Assembly: GCA_910577765.1 (NCBI GenBank)
Contig: CAJTOV010000195.1
Span: 1 to 6,049 of the forward strand
Direction of reading: 5' to 3'
DNA: 6,049 nucleotides
Source: an uncultured Lachnospiraceae bacterium
Lineage (GTDB): Bacteria; Bacillota; Clostridia; Lachnospirales; Lachnospiraceae
Shown: positions 1 through 5,774 of the stretch, in pieces
How positions within the stretch are numbered: the first letter of the stretch is position 1
How the letters are laid out: each line of letters opens with the position of its first letter
Made by a program: the position numbers and the translations under genes
Notes under the pieces: generated by a model
What the model saw: only the letters and a program-made list of their open reading frames with translations
Database searches by the model: none
What the model was told of the DNA's origin: nothing

Positions 1-21
1 CGATTCTAAATGGCCGTATGC

Positions 22-54
22 GGTAACAGTTCAAGGGGTATCTGAACTGTTACC
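22..54. repeat. Perfect 12-bp inverted repeat
   Basis: GGTAACAGTTCA (22-33) and TGAACTGTTACC (43-54) are exact reverse complements around a 9-base loop. No T-run follows on either strand, so it is not a classical intrinsic terminator. It ends about 40 bp upstream of the -35 box at 95-100, so it could be an operator, the terminator stem of a gene left of the window, or a relic of a repeat (CAGTTCA occurs again at 54-60). The structure is certain; the role is unknown. Confidence 0.6.
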
Positions 55-94
55 AGTTCAGACGGGGCATCTTCCCCAAAGGGTGCATTTTCTC

Positions 95-123
95 TTGACA
101 GCCGGACGTTTCTGTGGTACAAA
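95..123 (+). promoter_or_regulatory. Promoter of the lysine riboswitch-transporter unit
   Basis: A perfect -35 TTGACA (95-100) is followed by a 17-bp spacer and a weak -10 TACCAA (118-123). The -10 is helped by an extended TG (TGG at 115-117). The predicted start near 130 falls just upstream of the aptamer P1 stem at 138-144, which is where a riboswitch transcript should begin. Confidence 0.6.
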
Positions 124-137
124 CTCTATAAATGAAC

Positions 138-358
138 TGGTAGAGGCGCAGCATTTATCAGTAGCACCGGAATCTGCCCGGATATGATTATCCGGCAAAA
201 CCACGGCAGGGTGCCGTACCGGTGGGAAAGGGAATGCTGCCGAAGGATTTCCTTCTGCCCTGGGGAGGAAGTTCTGGGCCGTCGCAGAATATGCGCCGGA
301 CTGTCACCGGGACAGGGAGCCGCAGGCTGGTTCCCTTCCGCTGGTGGAGCGCTGCCGT
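138..358 (+). ncRNA. Lysine riboswitch (L-box) aptamer
   Basis: The conserved lysine aptamer blocks appear in order: GGTAGAGGCGC (140-150), the loop-E-like ATCAGTAG (158-165), GGGAAAGG then GCCGAAGG (P2-P3 junction, about 222-247), a CTGGG segment, GACTGTCA (298-305), and GGTGGAGCGCTGCC (343-356). P1 closes as GGTAG (140-144) with CTGCC (352-356). P2 pairs AGCATT with AATGCT and CACCGG with CCGGTG. P3 pairs the GATTTCCTTC side with GAGGAAG. P4 is CGCA/TGCG. P5 begins CACC and returns GGTG. Loops 2 and 3 carry CAGGG and CCCTG, compatible with the known kissing contact. In this class, lysine binding normally turns off expression of lysine synthesis or uptake genes. The gene 170 nt downstream is a transporter, so this RNA predicts lysine import. 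I recognised it by eye; a covariance search would fix the exact ends. Confidence 0.9.
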
Positions 359-390
359 GTCGGATTCCCCATATGTTTTTCGTGAGCTTC

Positions 391-440
391 CGCCATGAAC
401 CGTGCTCTGAAGGTGCGCCGGTCCATGGCGTTTGTGTTTG
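391..440 (+). terminator. Probable riboswitch expression-platform terminator
   Basis: The left arm is 391-402 (CGCCATGAACCG) and the right arm is 419-430 (CGGTCCATGGCG). They pair over 12 positions with one A/C mismatch around a 16-base loop. A T-rich tract, TTTGTGTTTG (431-440), follows. It lies 33 nt after the lysine aptamer and before the gene, where a ligand-dependent terminator should be. The alternative antiterminator is not certain. GCTGCC (351-356), which contains the P1 3' strand CTGCC, is exactly complementary to GGCAGC (481-486), which may contribute. The T-tract is interrupted, so strength is uncertain. Confidence 0.6.
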
Positions 441-525
441 CCAAAGAAAGTATTCCCGGAATCCAGCAGTGCCGGAACCAGGCAGCAGACTCCCGGAATA
501 CATACACACACTAAAGGAGGCTTTT

Positions 526-2145
526 ATGAATCATCAACCACGTGTAATACCACGGCTACTTTCCGTGCTGGTCTTCAGCGCATTCTTTGCCATGACGGTT
601 CTGGCGGCGGAGGAGGGGGAGGCTCCCCAGCCTGCCATGTACGCCACCTTCTGGTCCCTGATTCCGCCGGTAGTGGCCATTGCCCTGGCCCTGGTCACCA
701 AGGAGGTATACAGCTCCCTATTCGTGGGGATTCTGGTAGGCGGTCTGTTCTTCTCCGGCTTTTCCTTTGAAGGCACGGTAACCCATGTGTTCCAGGACGG
801 ATATTTAAGTGTTCTTTCCGACGCTTACAATGTAGGTATCCTGATCTTCCTGGTGATCCTGGGCATCATTGTGTCCCTGATGAACAAGGCGGGAGGCTCG
901 GCTGCATTTGGCCGCTGGGCCAGTGAAAAGATCACGTCCCGGGCCGGCGCCCAGTTGGCTACCATCGGACTGGGGGTTCTGATCTTTATTGACGACTATT
1001 TTAACTGCCTGACCGTGGGAAGCGTCATGCGGCCGGTTACGGACAAGCACAAGATTTCCAGGGCAAAGCTGGCTTACTTAATTGACGCCACGGCTGCCCC
1101 GGTCTGCATCATTGCTCCCATCTCCTCCTGGGCCGCAGCGGTTACCGGATTCGTGGAGGGGGAGGACGGACTGGCCCTGTTTATCAGTGCCATTCCCTAC
1201 AACTTCTACGCCTTGCTGACCATTCTGATGATGTTGGTCCTGGCCCTGACCAGCATGGATTTCGGTCCCATGGCCGTCCATGAGAAAAATGCCCGGGAAA
1301 AGGATGATCTGTTTACCACGGCAGGGCGTCCTTATGCCAATGTAGCCGGAGCGGACCATATCGGCCGCGGGTCTGTCATTGACCTGGTCCTGCCGATTCT
1401 TGCCCTGATCTTCTGCTGTGTCATCGGAATGATCTACACCGGCGGTTTCTTTGAGGGCGCGGATTTTGTCACTGCCTTTTCCAACAGTGATGCCTCCCAG
1501 GGACTGGCCATGGGCAGCTTCTTTGGGCTTGTGTTTACCATTCTGTTCTATCTGGTACGCCGGGTCATGCGGTTTGAGGAATGTATGTCCTGCGTGCCTG
1601 AGGGCTTTAAAGCCATGGTTCCGGCTATCCTGATTCTGTCCTTTGCCTGGACCTTAAAGGCCATGACCGACAGCCTGGGAGCGGCAGAATATGTGGCTTC
1701 CATTATGGAGTCCTGTGCAGGCGGACTTATGAACCTGCTTCCGGCCATTATCTTCCTGGTAGGCTGCGGCCTTGCCTTTGCAACCGGTACCTCCTGGGGA
1801 ACTTTCGGCATCCTGATCCCCATTGTGGTGGCTGTGTTTGCCAACTCCAACCACACCCTGATGACCATCTCCATCTCGGCCTGCATGGCAGGTGCGGTCT
1901 GCGGAGACCACTGCTCTCCCATCTCGGATACCACCATCATGGCCTCCGCGGGAGCCCAGTGTGACCATGTAAACCACGTATCCACCCAGCTTCCTTACGC
2001 GCTGATGGTGGCGGCGGTTTCCTTTGTAACCTATATTGTGGCCGGATTCACCCAGAGCGCCTGGATCTCCCTGCCGGTGGGCGCGGTGCTGATTGTGGGA
2101 GTTCTGCTGCTGATGCGCAACCGGATACCGGCACAGGATTCATGA
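526..2145 (+). CDS. lysW: NhaC-superfamily transporter, probable lysine permease (LysW type)
   Basis: This is a 539-residue polytopic inner-membrane protein of the Na+/H+ antiporter NhaC superfamily. After a hydrophobic, signal-like N-terminus (about 9-28) come roughly a dozen membrane segments. Family hallmarks are the FIDDYFNCLTVGSVMRP segment (154-170), KLAYLIDATAAPVCIIAPIS (181-200), TGTSWGTFG (420-428) and GDHCSPISDTT (460-470). These are the ion/substrate-core signatures of the family. The start at 526 is chosen because AAAGGAGG (514-521) lies 4 nt upstream; the frame is open back to 184, but that stretch is the riboswitch. The superfamily alone would suggest Na+/H+ exchange. The lysine riboswitch directly upstream instead supports the lysine-uptake subgroup that comparative genomics has called LysW. 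Membrane family is near certain, lysine as substrate is an inference from regulation, and the symbol is used in that sense. No partner gene is co-transcribed; a large palindrome follows 24 nt after the stop. Confidence 0.88.
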   Translation: MNHQPRVIPRLLSVLVFSAFFAMTVLAAEEGEAPQPAMYATFWSLIPPVVAIALALVTKEVYSSLFVGILVGGLFFSGFSFEGTVTHVFQDGYLSVLSDAYNVGILIFLVILGIIVSLMNKAGGSAAFGRWASEKITSRAGAQLATIGLGVLIFIDDYFNCLTVGSVMRPVTDKHKISRAKLAYLIDATAAPVCIIAPISSWAAAVTGFVEGEDGLALFISAIPYNFYALLTILMMLVLALTSMDFGPMAVHEKNAREKDDLFTTAGRPYANVAGADHIGRGSVIDLVLPILALIFCCVIGMIYTGGFFEGADFVTAFSNSDASQGLAMGSFFGLVFTILFYLVRRVMRFEECMSCVPEGFKAMVPAILILSFAWTLKAMTDSLGAAEYVASIMESCAGGLMNLLPAIIFLVGCGLAFATGTSWGTFGILIPIVVAVFANSNHTLMTISISACMAGAVCGDHCSPISDTTIMASAGAQCDHVNHVSTQLPYALMVAAVSFVTYIVAGFTQSAWISLPVGAVLIVGVLLLMRNRIPAQDS

Positions 2146-2169
2146 TTATGATTTAGAAAGCAGTATCGT

Positions 2170-2321
2170 TACGGTTCACGGGGCACGGGGCAGCTTCTTG
2201 TCCGGCTTTGCCGGACAAGAAGCTTCGGGCGTCCGCCCGATGGGGAAAACTGGACAAACATAGGCTTACAAGCAAGCTTGACGCCTATGTTTGTCCAGTT
2301 TTCCCCGCCCCGTGAACTGTA
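2170..2321. repeat. Composite cloverleaf-like palindrome (three hairpins inside one stem)
   Basis: An outer stem of 15 pairs with one G-T wobble joins 2170-2184 and 2307-2321. Inside it three hairpins are packed almost without spacers. Arm A pairs 2192-2206 with 2210-2224, a perfect 15 bp. Arm B pairs 2225-2231 with 2234-2240. Arm C pairs 2242-2265 with 2283-2306, a perfect 24 bp around a 17-base loop. All pairing was read directly from the sequence. A T-rich stretch (2334-2344) lies 13 nt downstream, so it may also end transcription of the transporter. It is far larger than a normal intrinsic terminator and resembles REP/MITE-like intergenic palindromes or a structured RNA. AGTAT occurs just outside both ends (2162-2166 and 2321-2325), a weak hint of a target duplication. 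Confidence 0.75.
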
Positions 2322-2342
2322 GTATGAAATCCTTATTTCTTT

Positions 2343-2380
2343 TTGAAAATCGTCATTTTCTCCTTAATATATGGTACACT
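2343..2380 (+). promoter_or_regulatory. Putative promoter of the 573-residue envelope protein
   Basis: The sequence turns AT-rich here. An extended -10, TGG-TACACT (2372-2380), is visible but has no good -35 at 17 bp. Alternatively TTGAAA (2343-2348) with a 17-bp spacer gives AATATA (2366-2371). Either would start transcription shortly before the leader hairpin at 2394-2416. The exact boxes are uncertain. Confidence 0.4.
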
Positions 2381-2393
2381 ATGATTATACCCT

Positions 2394-2416
2394 CAGGAAG
2401 CTTCCCCGGCTTCCTG
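2394..2416 (+). promoter_or_regulatory. Leader hairpin before the envelope-protein gene
   Basis: CAGGAAGC (2394-2401) and GCTTCCTG (2409-2416) form a perfect 8-bp stem with a 7-base loop. T-rich sequence (TTCGGTTTACCATTTTTG) follows. It lies between the promoter region and the ribosome binding site AAGGAG (2449-2454). It could be a weak attenuator or an mRNA-stabilising 5' hairpin. I recognise no riboswitch class here. Confidence 0.4.
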
Positions 2417-2464
2417 TTCGGTTTACCATTTTTGTTACTTTTTATGAGAAGGAGAGTGAATTAA

Positions 2465-4186
2465 ATGAAACGAATTTCATCCATTGCCGGCAGGCTGCTG
2501 CTTTCTGTGTTCCTTATGTTCGTGTTGTTTTATACCAGCCTGCCTGCCATTCATATAAGGAGCCGCAGCTTTTTTGTGTATGTGATTACCTGCATTCTGA
2601 TCTTTCTGGCAGTGAATTTTCTGGGGTATGTTAAGGATCTGGTACGGTGCCTGGGAAGCGGACGGCGGTTTGGCGGCATTTACCGGGACCCGGCGACGGG
2701 ACAGTATGTGTTCCGCCGGTATGGGGGAGAGGAGGAAACCGGGGGACCTGATCTGCGGACTTCCCTGGGAATGCCTTTGAAGGTGGGATTCGCGGTGATC
2801 GGAGTGATGATCGTATTTATGGCTGGGGCTTCCCTGGTGGGGCACCGGTTCTTCAATGCGGCCCGATACCGGGACCTGATTATCATCACCGAAGGGGATT
2901 TCACCACGGATGTGGCGGAGCTTCGTATGTCCCAGATACCCGTAGTGGACCGGGATACGGCTTCCCGGCTGGGAAGCCAGAAGCTGGGGGAAATGACGGA
3001 GCTGGTGTCCCAGTTTGAGATCGAGCCCAATTACACCCAGATCAACTACAAAGGAGCTCCCTACCGGGTGACGCCTCTGACCTACGCGGACCCGGTCAAA
3101 TGGCTCTTCAATATGTCCAACGGTCTTCCGGCTTACATTACCGTGGACATGGTGACCCAGGACACGGACCTGGTATGGCTGGAGCAGGGGATGCGTTATT
3201 CTCCGGGAGAATATTTCTTCCGCAACATTTACCGCTATATCCGGTTCCGCTATCCGACCCGGATGTTCGAGACCGTGTCCTTTGAGATTGACGACAACGG
3301 AACTCCCTACTGGGTTGCGCCTACTATCACTTACCGGATCGGCTGGTGGGACGGCAAGGACATTGACGGAGCCATTCTGGTCAACGCAGTCACCGGGGAA
3401 AGCCAGTTCTATCCCAGGGACCAGGTGCCTGCCTGGATTGACCAGCTTTATACCTCCGAGCTGATCATCGAACAGCTTGACGACAACGGCAAGTTCCAGA
3501 ACGGATATATTAACTCCATCTTCGGACAGCGGGGAGTACGCCGCACCACCTACGGCTACAATTATCTGGCCAGCAATGATGATGTGTACCTGTACACCGG
3601 CATGTCCTCGGTAACTGCCGACGAATCCAACATTGGCTTTGTCCTGGTGAACCTGCGGACCAAGGAAACCCGGTTCTACACGGTTCCCGGCGCCACCGAA
3701 TACTCGGCCATGGAGTCGGCCAAAGGCCAGGTACAGCATCTGGGATACAATGCCACCTTCCCGCTGCTGTTAAATATCTCCGACAGGCCCACCTACTTTG
3801 TCTCACTGAAGGATGCTGCCGGTCTGGTGAAAATGTACGCCTTTGTGGATGTGCGCCAGTACCAGATCGTGGGAACCGGCGCAACCATTGATGAGGCCCA
3901 GAAGAACTACCGCCAGGCACTGAATCTGGAGGATACGGAACCGGATGTCCCGGAACAGGTCACAGTGATATCCGGCACCATTGATGCCATGGAAAGCGTG
4001 GTGATCTCCGGCAACACCCACTATTATTTCACCCTGACGGATGAAGAAGGGGTCTATGTGGCTTCCATCACGGTGTCGGAGCGGCTGCCCTTCTTAAAGG
4101 CCGGTGACAAGGTACGTTTCACCTGCACCAGGCAGGAGCAGGTATGGGTAGTGGAGGAACTTGCTGTGGTGTCGCCGGTTTCATAG
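2465..4186 (+). CDS. Membrane-anchored extracytoplasmic protein of unknown function
   Basis: 573 residues; AAGGAG (2449-2454) lies 10 nt before the ATG. Two hydrophobic segments (about 9-28 and 37-56) precede a charged, probably cytoplasmic loop (57-103) containing GIYRDPATGQYVFRRYG (71-87). A third segment (about 104-124) leads into a large domain (125-573) rich in Tyr, Asp and beta-strand-like stretches, probably outside the cell. That domain contains three loosely similar units: residues about 270-327 (IDGAILVNAVTGESQFYP), 366-420 (IGFVLVNLRTKETRFY) and 430-486 (GLVKMYAFVDVRQYQIVG). Each has a GxxLVN-x-x-T-x-E-x-x-FY-like core, somewhat reminiscent of PepSY-type folds. The C-terminal 70 residues (497-566: VTVISGTIDAME, then YYFTLTDEEGVYVASITV, then LKAGDKVRFTC) look like a small OB-type beta barrel. 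I do not recognise the family and assign no function. It has its own promoter region and converges on the CAP gene. Confidence 0.9.
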   Translation: MKRISSIAGRLLLSVFLMFVLFYTSLPAIHIRSRSFFVYVITCILIFLAVNFLGYVKDLVRCLGSGRRFGGIYRDPATGQYVFRRYGGEEETGGPDLRTSLGMPLKVGFAVIGVMIVFMAGASLVGHRFFNAARYRDLIIITEGDFTTDVAELRMSQIPVVDRDTASRLGSQKLGEMTELVSQFEIEPNYTQINYKGAPYRVTPLTYADPVKWLFNMSNGLPAYITVDMVTQDTDLVWLEQGMRYSPGEYFFRNIYRYIRFRYPTRMFETVSFEIDDNGTPYWVAPTITYRIGWWDGKDIDGAILVNAVTGESQFYPRDQVPAWIDQLYTSELIIEQLDDNGKFQNGYINSIFGQRGVRRTTYGYNYLASNDDVYLYTGMSSVTADESNIGFVLVNLRTKETRFYTVPGATEYSAMESAKGQVQHLGYNATFPLLLNISDRPTYFVSLKDAAGLVKMYAFVDVRQYQIVGTGATIDEAQKNYRQALNLEDTEPDVPEQVTVISGTIDAMESVVISGNTHYYFTLTDEEGVYVASITVSERLPFLKAGDKVRFTCTRQEQVWVVEELAVVSPVS

Positions 4187-4196
4187 AGAAACGGCG
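4173..4196. terminator. Weak hairpin at the convergent gene junction
   Basis: CGCC(4173-4176) then GTTTC(4178-4182) pairs with GAAAC(4188-4192) then GGCG(4193-4196), with one bulged G and a 5-base loop that includes the stop codon of the upstream gene. No T-run follows on either strand. It is the only stem in the 49-nt space between the two convergent genes. It is at best a weak bidirectional terminator. Confidence 0.3.
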
Positions 4197-4235
4197 GGGC
4201 AGACAGAAAGCACAGACGCGCTCATATACATCGTC

Positions 4236-5264
4236 TTACTCTGTCAGGAAAAGCTGGCACCAGTAATCGGTTCCTGCACTGTCCTGATAATGGCCGACTC
4301 CAATGGCATTAAAGCTTCCGTTCAGGATGTTTGCCCGGTGCCCGGAACTGTTCATCCACACCCGCATCACTTCCTCCGGGGACCGCTGGCCATAGGCAAT
4401 ATTCTCGCCAAAGCCCCGGTAGGAAACCCCGGCCTGGTCCAGGGACGTGTTACAGTTGCTTCCATCCGGCCTGGTATGGGAGAAGGAACGCTTCAGCTCC
4501 TGGGCGCGGACCAGGGCAGCGTCTCCAGCACCACTATGTACATCCAGGGGCGATAAGCCGGACTTTGCACGTTCTGCATTAACCAGATCCACTACCTGCC
4601 GGGCATAATCATCCAACGTATCCGGAAGCTGTCCGCCAGGATTCGTGGTTCCAGGTTTTGTTGTGCCTGGATTATCAGTCCCCGGAGGCGTGGTTCCGGG
4701 ATTGTCTGTTCCCGGATTGGTGGTTCCGGGATTGTCCGTCCCTGGAGGTGTAGTTCCGGGATTGTCCGTTCCTGGGGGTGTGATCCCCGGACAATTGGTT
4801 CCCGGGTTTTCGGTATCCGGACACTCTGTATCCGGGCAGTCCAGATTCGGAAGATTGGGCTTCAGAATATCCGGGCACTGACTGCTGCCGGAACCGGGAT
4901 TCTGGCAGCCTGGGCGGTTCAGTCCAGGCAGGATCACTTCCGGTCTGCTACAGCCCAGGGAACTGCCGGAGTTCTCACCGCCGGAAGGCCTCCAGGAGCC
5001 GCCGCTTCCTGTGCTGCCGGAGGGCTTGCAGGAGTTGCCGGCCCCCTGGCTGCCGGAAGGATTCCAGGTATTACTGGAACCGGCTGATCCAAGAATATCC
5101 CGGATGCTTTGGCTATAGCCGCTGCTGGTGCTTCCTCCTATAATGGTCATCCTCCCTCCCGGAATATTATATGAGGCGGTTCCGGCATAAGCCGTCACCG
5201 GAATGGTTCCCGCAATCGCCAGGACTGCTGAGGCTGTGGCTGCATATACAGAAAATTTTCTCAT
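4236..5264 (-). CDS. Secreted CAP/SCP-domain protein with PGT-repeat linker (YkwD-like)
   Basis: 342 residues on the minus strand; AAGGAGG sits just upstream of the ATG (complement of 5272-5278). Residues 1-27 form a signal peptide: MRK, a hydrophobic core, then a VTAYA-G cleavage site. Residues 40-135 are low-complexity Gly/Ser/Asn with repeated PSG and WxPSG motifs. Residues 153-210 are a Pro-Gly-Thr linker containing four exact-length decapeptides of form DNPGTT[PNK]PGT (167-206). Residues 218-342 are a CAP/SCP domain as in bacterial YkwD-like proteins. It has VNAERAKSGLSPL, FSHTRPDG with H263, GENIAYG with E287, SPEEVM (E297/E298) and SSGHRANIL with H309, so the His-Glu-Glu-His pocket is intact. 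C271 and C336 could form a disulfide. The linker suggests a domain presented through or beyond the cell wall. Bacterial CAP functions are poorly defined; no LPXTG-like or repeat cell-wall anchor is present, so it is probably released. Confidence 0.93.
   Translation of the reverse strand: MRKFSVYAATASAVLAIAGTIPVTAYAGTASYNIPGGRMTIIGGSTSSGYSQSIRDILGSAGSSNTWNPSGSQGAGNSCKPSGSTGSGGSWRPSGGENSGSSLGCSRPEVILPGLNRPGCQNPGSGSSQCPDILKPNLPNLDCPDTECPDTENPGTNCPGITPPGTDNPGTTPPGTDNPGTTNPGTDNPGTTPPGTDNPGTTKPGTTNPGGQLPDTLDDYARQVVDLVNAERAKSGLSPLDVHSGAGDAALVRAQELKRSFSHTRPDGSNCNTSLDQAGVSYRGFGENIAYGQRSPEEVMRVWMNSSGHRANILNGSFNAIGVGHYQDSAGTDYWCQLFLTE
4647..4766 (-). repeat. Four tandem 30-bp coding repeats (PGT linker)
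   Basis: Four consecutive 30-bp units within the CAP gene encode DNPGTTPPGT, DNPGTTNPGT, DNPGTTPPGT and DNPGTTKPGT. Looser NPGT/TPPGT units flank them on both sides (about 4635-4808 overall). Units differ by synonymous changes and one residue. Such in-frame tandem repeats can expand or contract by slippage or recombination and change linker length. Confidence 0.85.
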
Positions 5265-5285
5265 GGTAAGTCCTCCTTCTGTTTC

Positions 5286-5300
5286 AAATGTTTTACATTT
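5286..5300. promoter_or_regulatory. Palindrome in the CAP-gene leader (possible operator)
   Basis: AAATGT-TTT-ACATTT is a perfect 6-bp inverted repeat with a 3-base centre. It lies between the -10 at 5314-5319 and the ribosome binding site of the minus-strand CAP gene, so it falls at or just after the transcription start. The position fits a repressor site or a very small 5' hairpin. No regulator is identifiable. Confidence 0.4.
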
Positions 5301-5313
5301 CTGTTACAAAAGT

Positions 5314-5322
5314 ATTATACCA
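5314..5322 (-). promoter_or_regulatory. Extended -10 promoter of the CAP gene
   Basis: On the minus strand the sequence reads TGGTATAAT, a perfect -10 with the extended TG. The start codon is about 50 nt downstream. No good -35 is visible 16-18 bp upstream, so the extended -10 or an activator probably carries the promoter. A 14-bp perfect palindrome at 5377-5390 lies further upstream. Confidence 0.65.
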
Positions 5323-5376
5323 TAAGAAATCTGGAAATGGATTAGGGGAACACTGGGAATAAAACCAGGGGTTTCC

Positions 5377-5390
5377 TCATTGTACAATGA
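5377..5390. promoter_or_regulatory. 14-bp perfect palindrome upstream of the CAP promoter
   Basis: TCATTGTACAATGA is an exact palindrome with no spacer, about 60 bp upstream of the -10 of the CAP gene. The form suits a dimeric DNA-binding protein. It also sits beside the hairpin at 5392-5441, so it may be part of that 3' end region instead. The role is unknown. Confidence 0.35.
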
Positions 5391-5391
5391 C

Positions 5392-5441
5392 AAAATCAAG
5401 GGCCCCGCTGACATCTTTGGTCAACGGAAGCCCTCGATTTT
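5392..5441 (-). terminator. Bidirectional-looking terminator hairpin ending the DUF3800 locus
   Basis: AAAATC-A-AGGGC on the left pairs with GCCCT-C-GATTTT on the right, and inner CCG-C-TGAC pairs with GTCA-A-CGG around ATCTTTG. The A-run on one side and T-run on the other let it work in both directions. It lies 44 nt past the stop of the broken DUF3800 gene, just upstream of the CAP-gene promoter. That is the right place to insulate one from the other. Confidence 0.6.
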
Positions 5442-5484
5442 ACAGTATTACGGCAATGCAGACAAATATATTCCTTCCATGTTT

Positions 5485-5764
5485 TCAAGCTATATGTTCC
5501 AGCCCTTCTCTCAATTCATAACGTCCGTTCGTTGCTGTACTATGTTCATCATTATATATATGTATTGTTTCAATTTCACCAGGATTAATTTTTTCTTCTT
5601 TAATTAATCTCTGTAAAGCCTTTTTAAATCCAACTTTATAAGCATAATCAAGATAACGCTGCTTATCCTTCTTCCTCATAAAAATTCTGTCCAGAACATT
5701 CTTTTGATTTATTACAATTCCAAAACGAATAACCTGATTCATCCGAGTAAATAAACAAATCCAT
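5485..5764 (-). pseudogene. DUF3800 family gene remnant (internal deletion, lost C-terminus)
   Basis: GGGGAG (5771-5776) precedes an ATG at 5764 that starts MDLFIYSDESG, the typical DUF3800 N-terminus with its acidic DESG motif. The frame then runs off into YSFWNCNKSK and stops. From about 5734 downward the correct continuation is in another frame: VIRFGIVINQKNVLDRIF, KKDKQRYLDYAYKVGFKKAL, then IYNDEHSTATNGRYELREGLE, which resembles the middle of DUF3800 proteins as I know them. The usual region between DESG and this block (some tens of residues) is missing, and the reading ends at HIA-stop where the family normally continues. So an internal deletion caused the frame change and the 3' part was lost or replaced. 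The second frame is also open upstream to 5829, but that part translates the RNA leader and is not a gene. Base composition is much more AT-rich than the neighbours. Intact members are proposed to be nuclease-like; no activity is expected here. Confidence 0.8.
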
Positions 5765-5774
5765 ACGATTCTCC

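Noticed and set aside
2..136. 44-codon open frame at the left edge that could be the end of an upstream gene
   Set aside because: It runs through the inverted repeat and the promoter, and its translation shows no recognisable domain. Probably open by chance.
184..525. N-terminal extension of the transporter reading frame back to 184
   Set aside because: The stretch is the lysine riboswitch and its expression platform. A strong ribosome binding site sits before the ATG at 526, and the protein from 526 has a complete family-like N-terminus.
2477..3739. Long 420-codon minus-strand reading frame
   Set aside because: It lies wholly inside the plus-strand envelope gene, has His/Pro/Gly-rich composition typical of an antisense shadow, and has no ribosome binding site.
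4635..4808. CRISPR-like array
   Set aside because: Repeats are contiguous, in frame and coding, without unique spacers.
4645..4881. Plus-strand VPGLSVPG repeat peptide
   Set aside because: It is the antisense reading of the PGT tandem repeats of the CAP gene. The repeat arises from the DNA, and the CAP frame has signal peptide, linker and domain.
5347..5375. Hairpin CTGG/CCAG with flanking GGAA/TTCC upstream of the CAP gene
   Set aside because: The stem is short and interrupted, with no T-run. Not strong enough to list.
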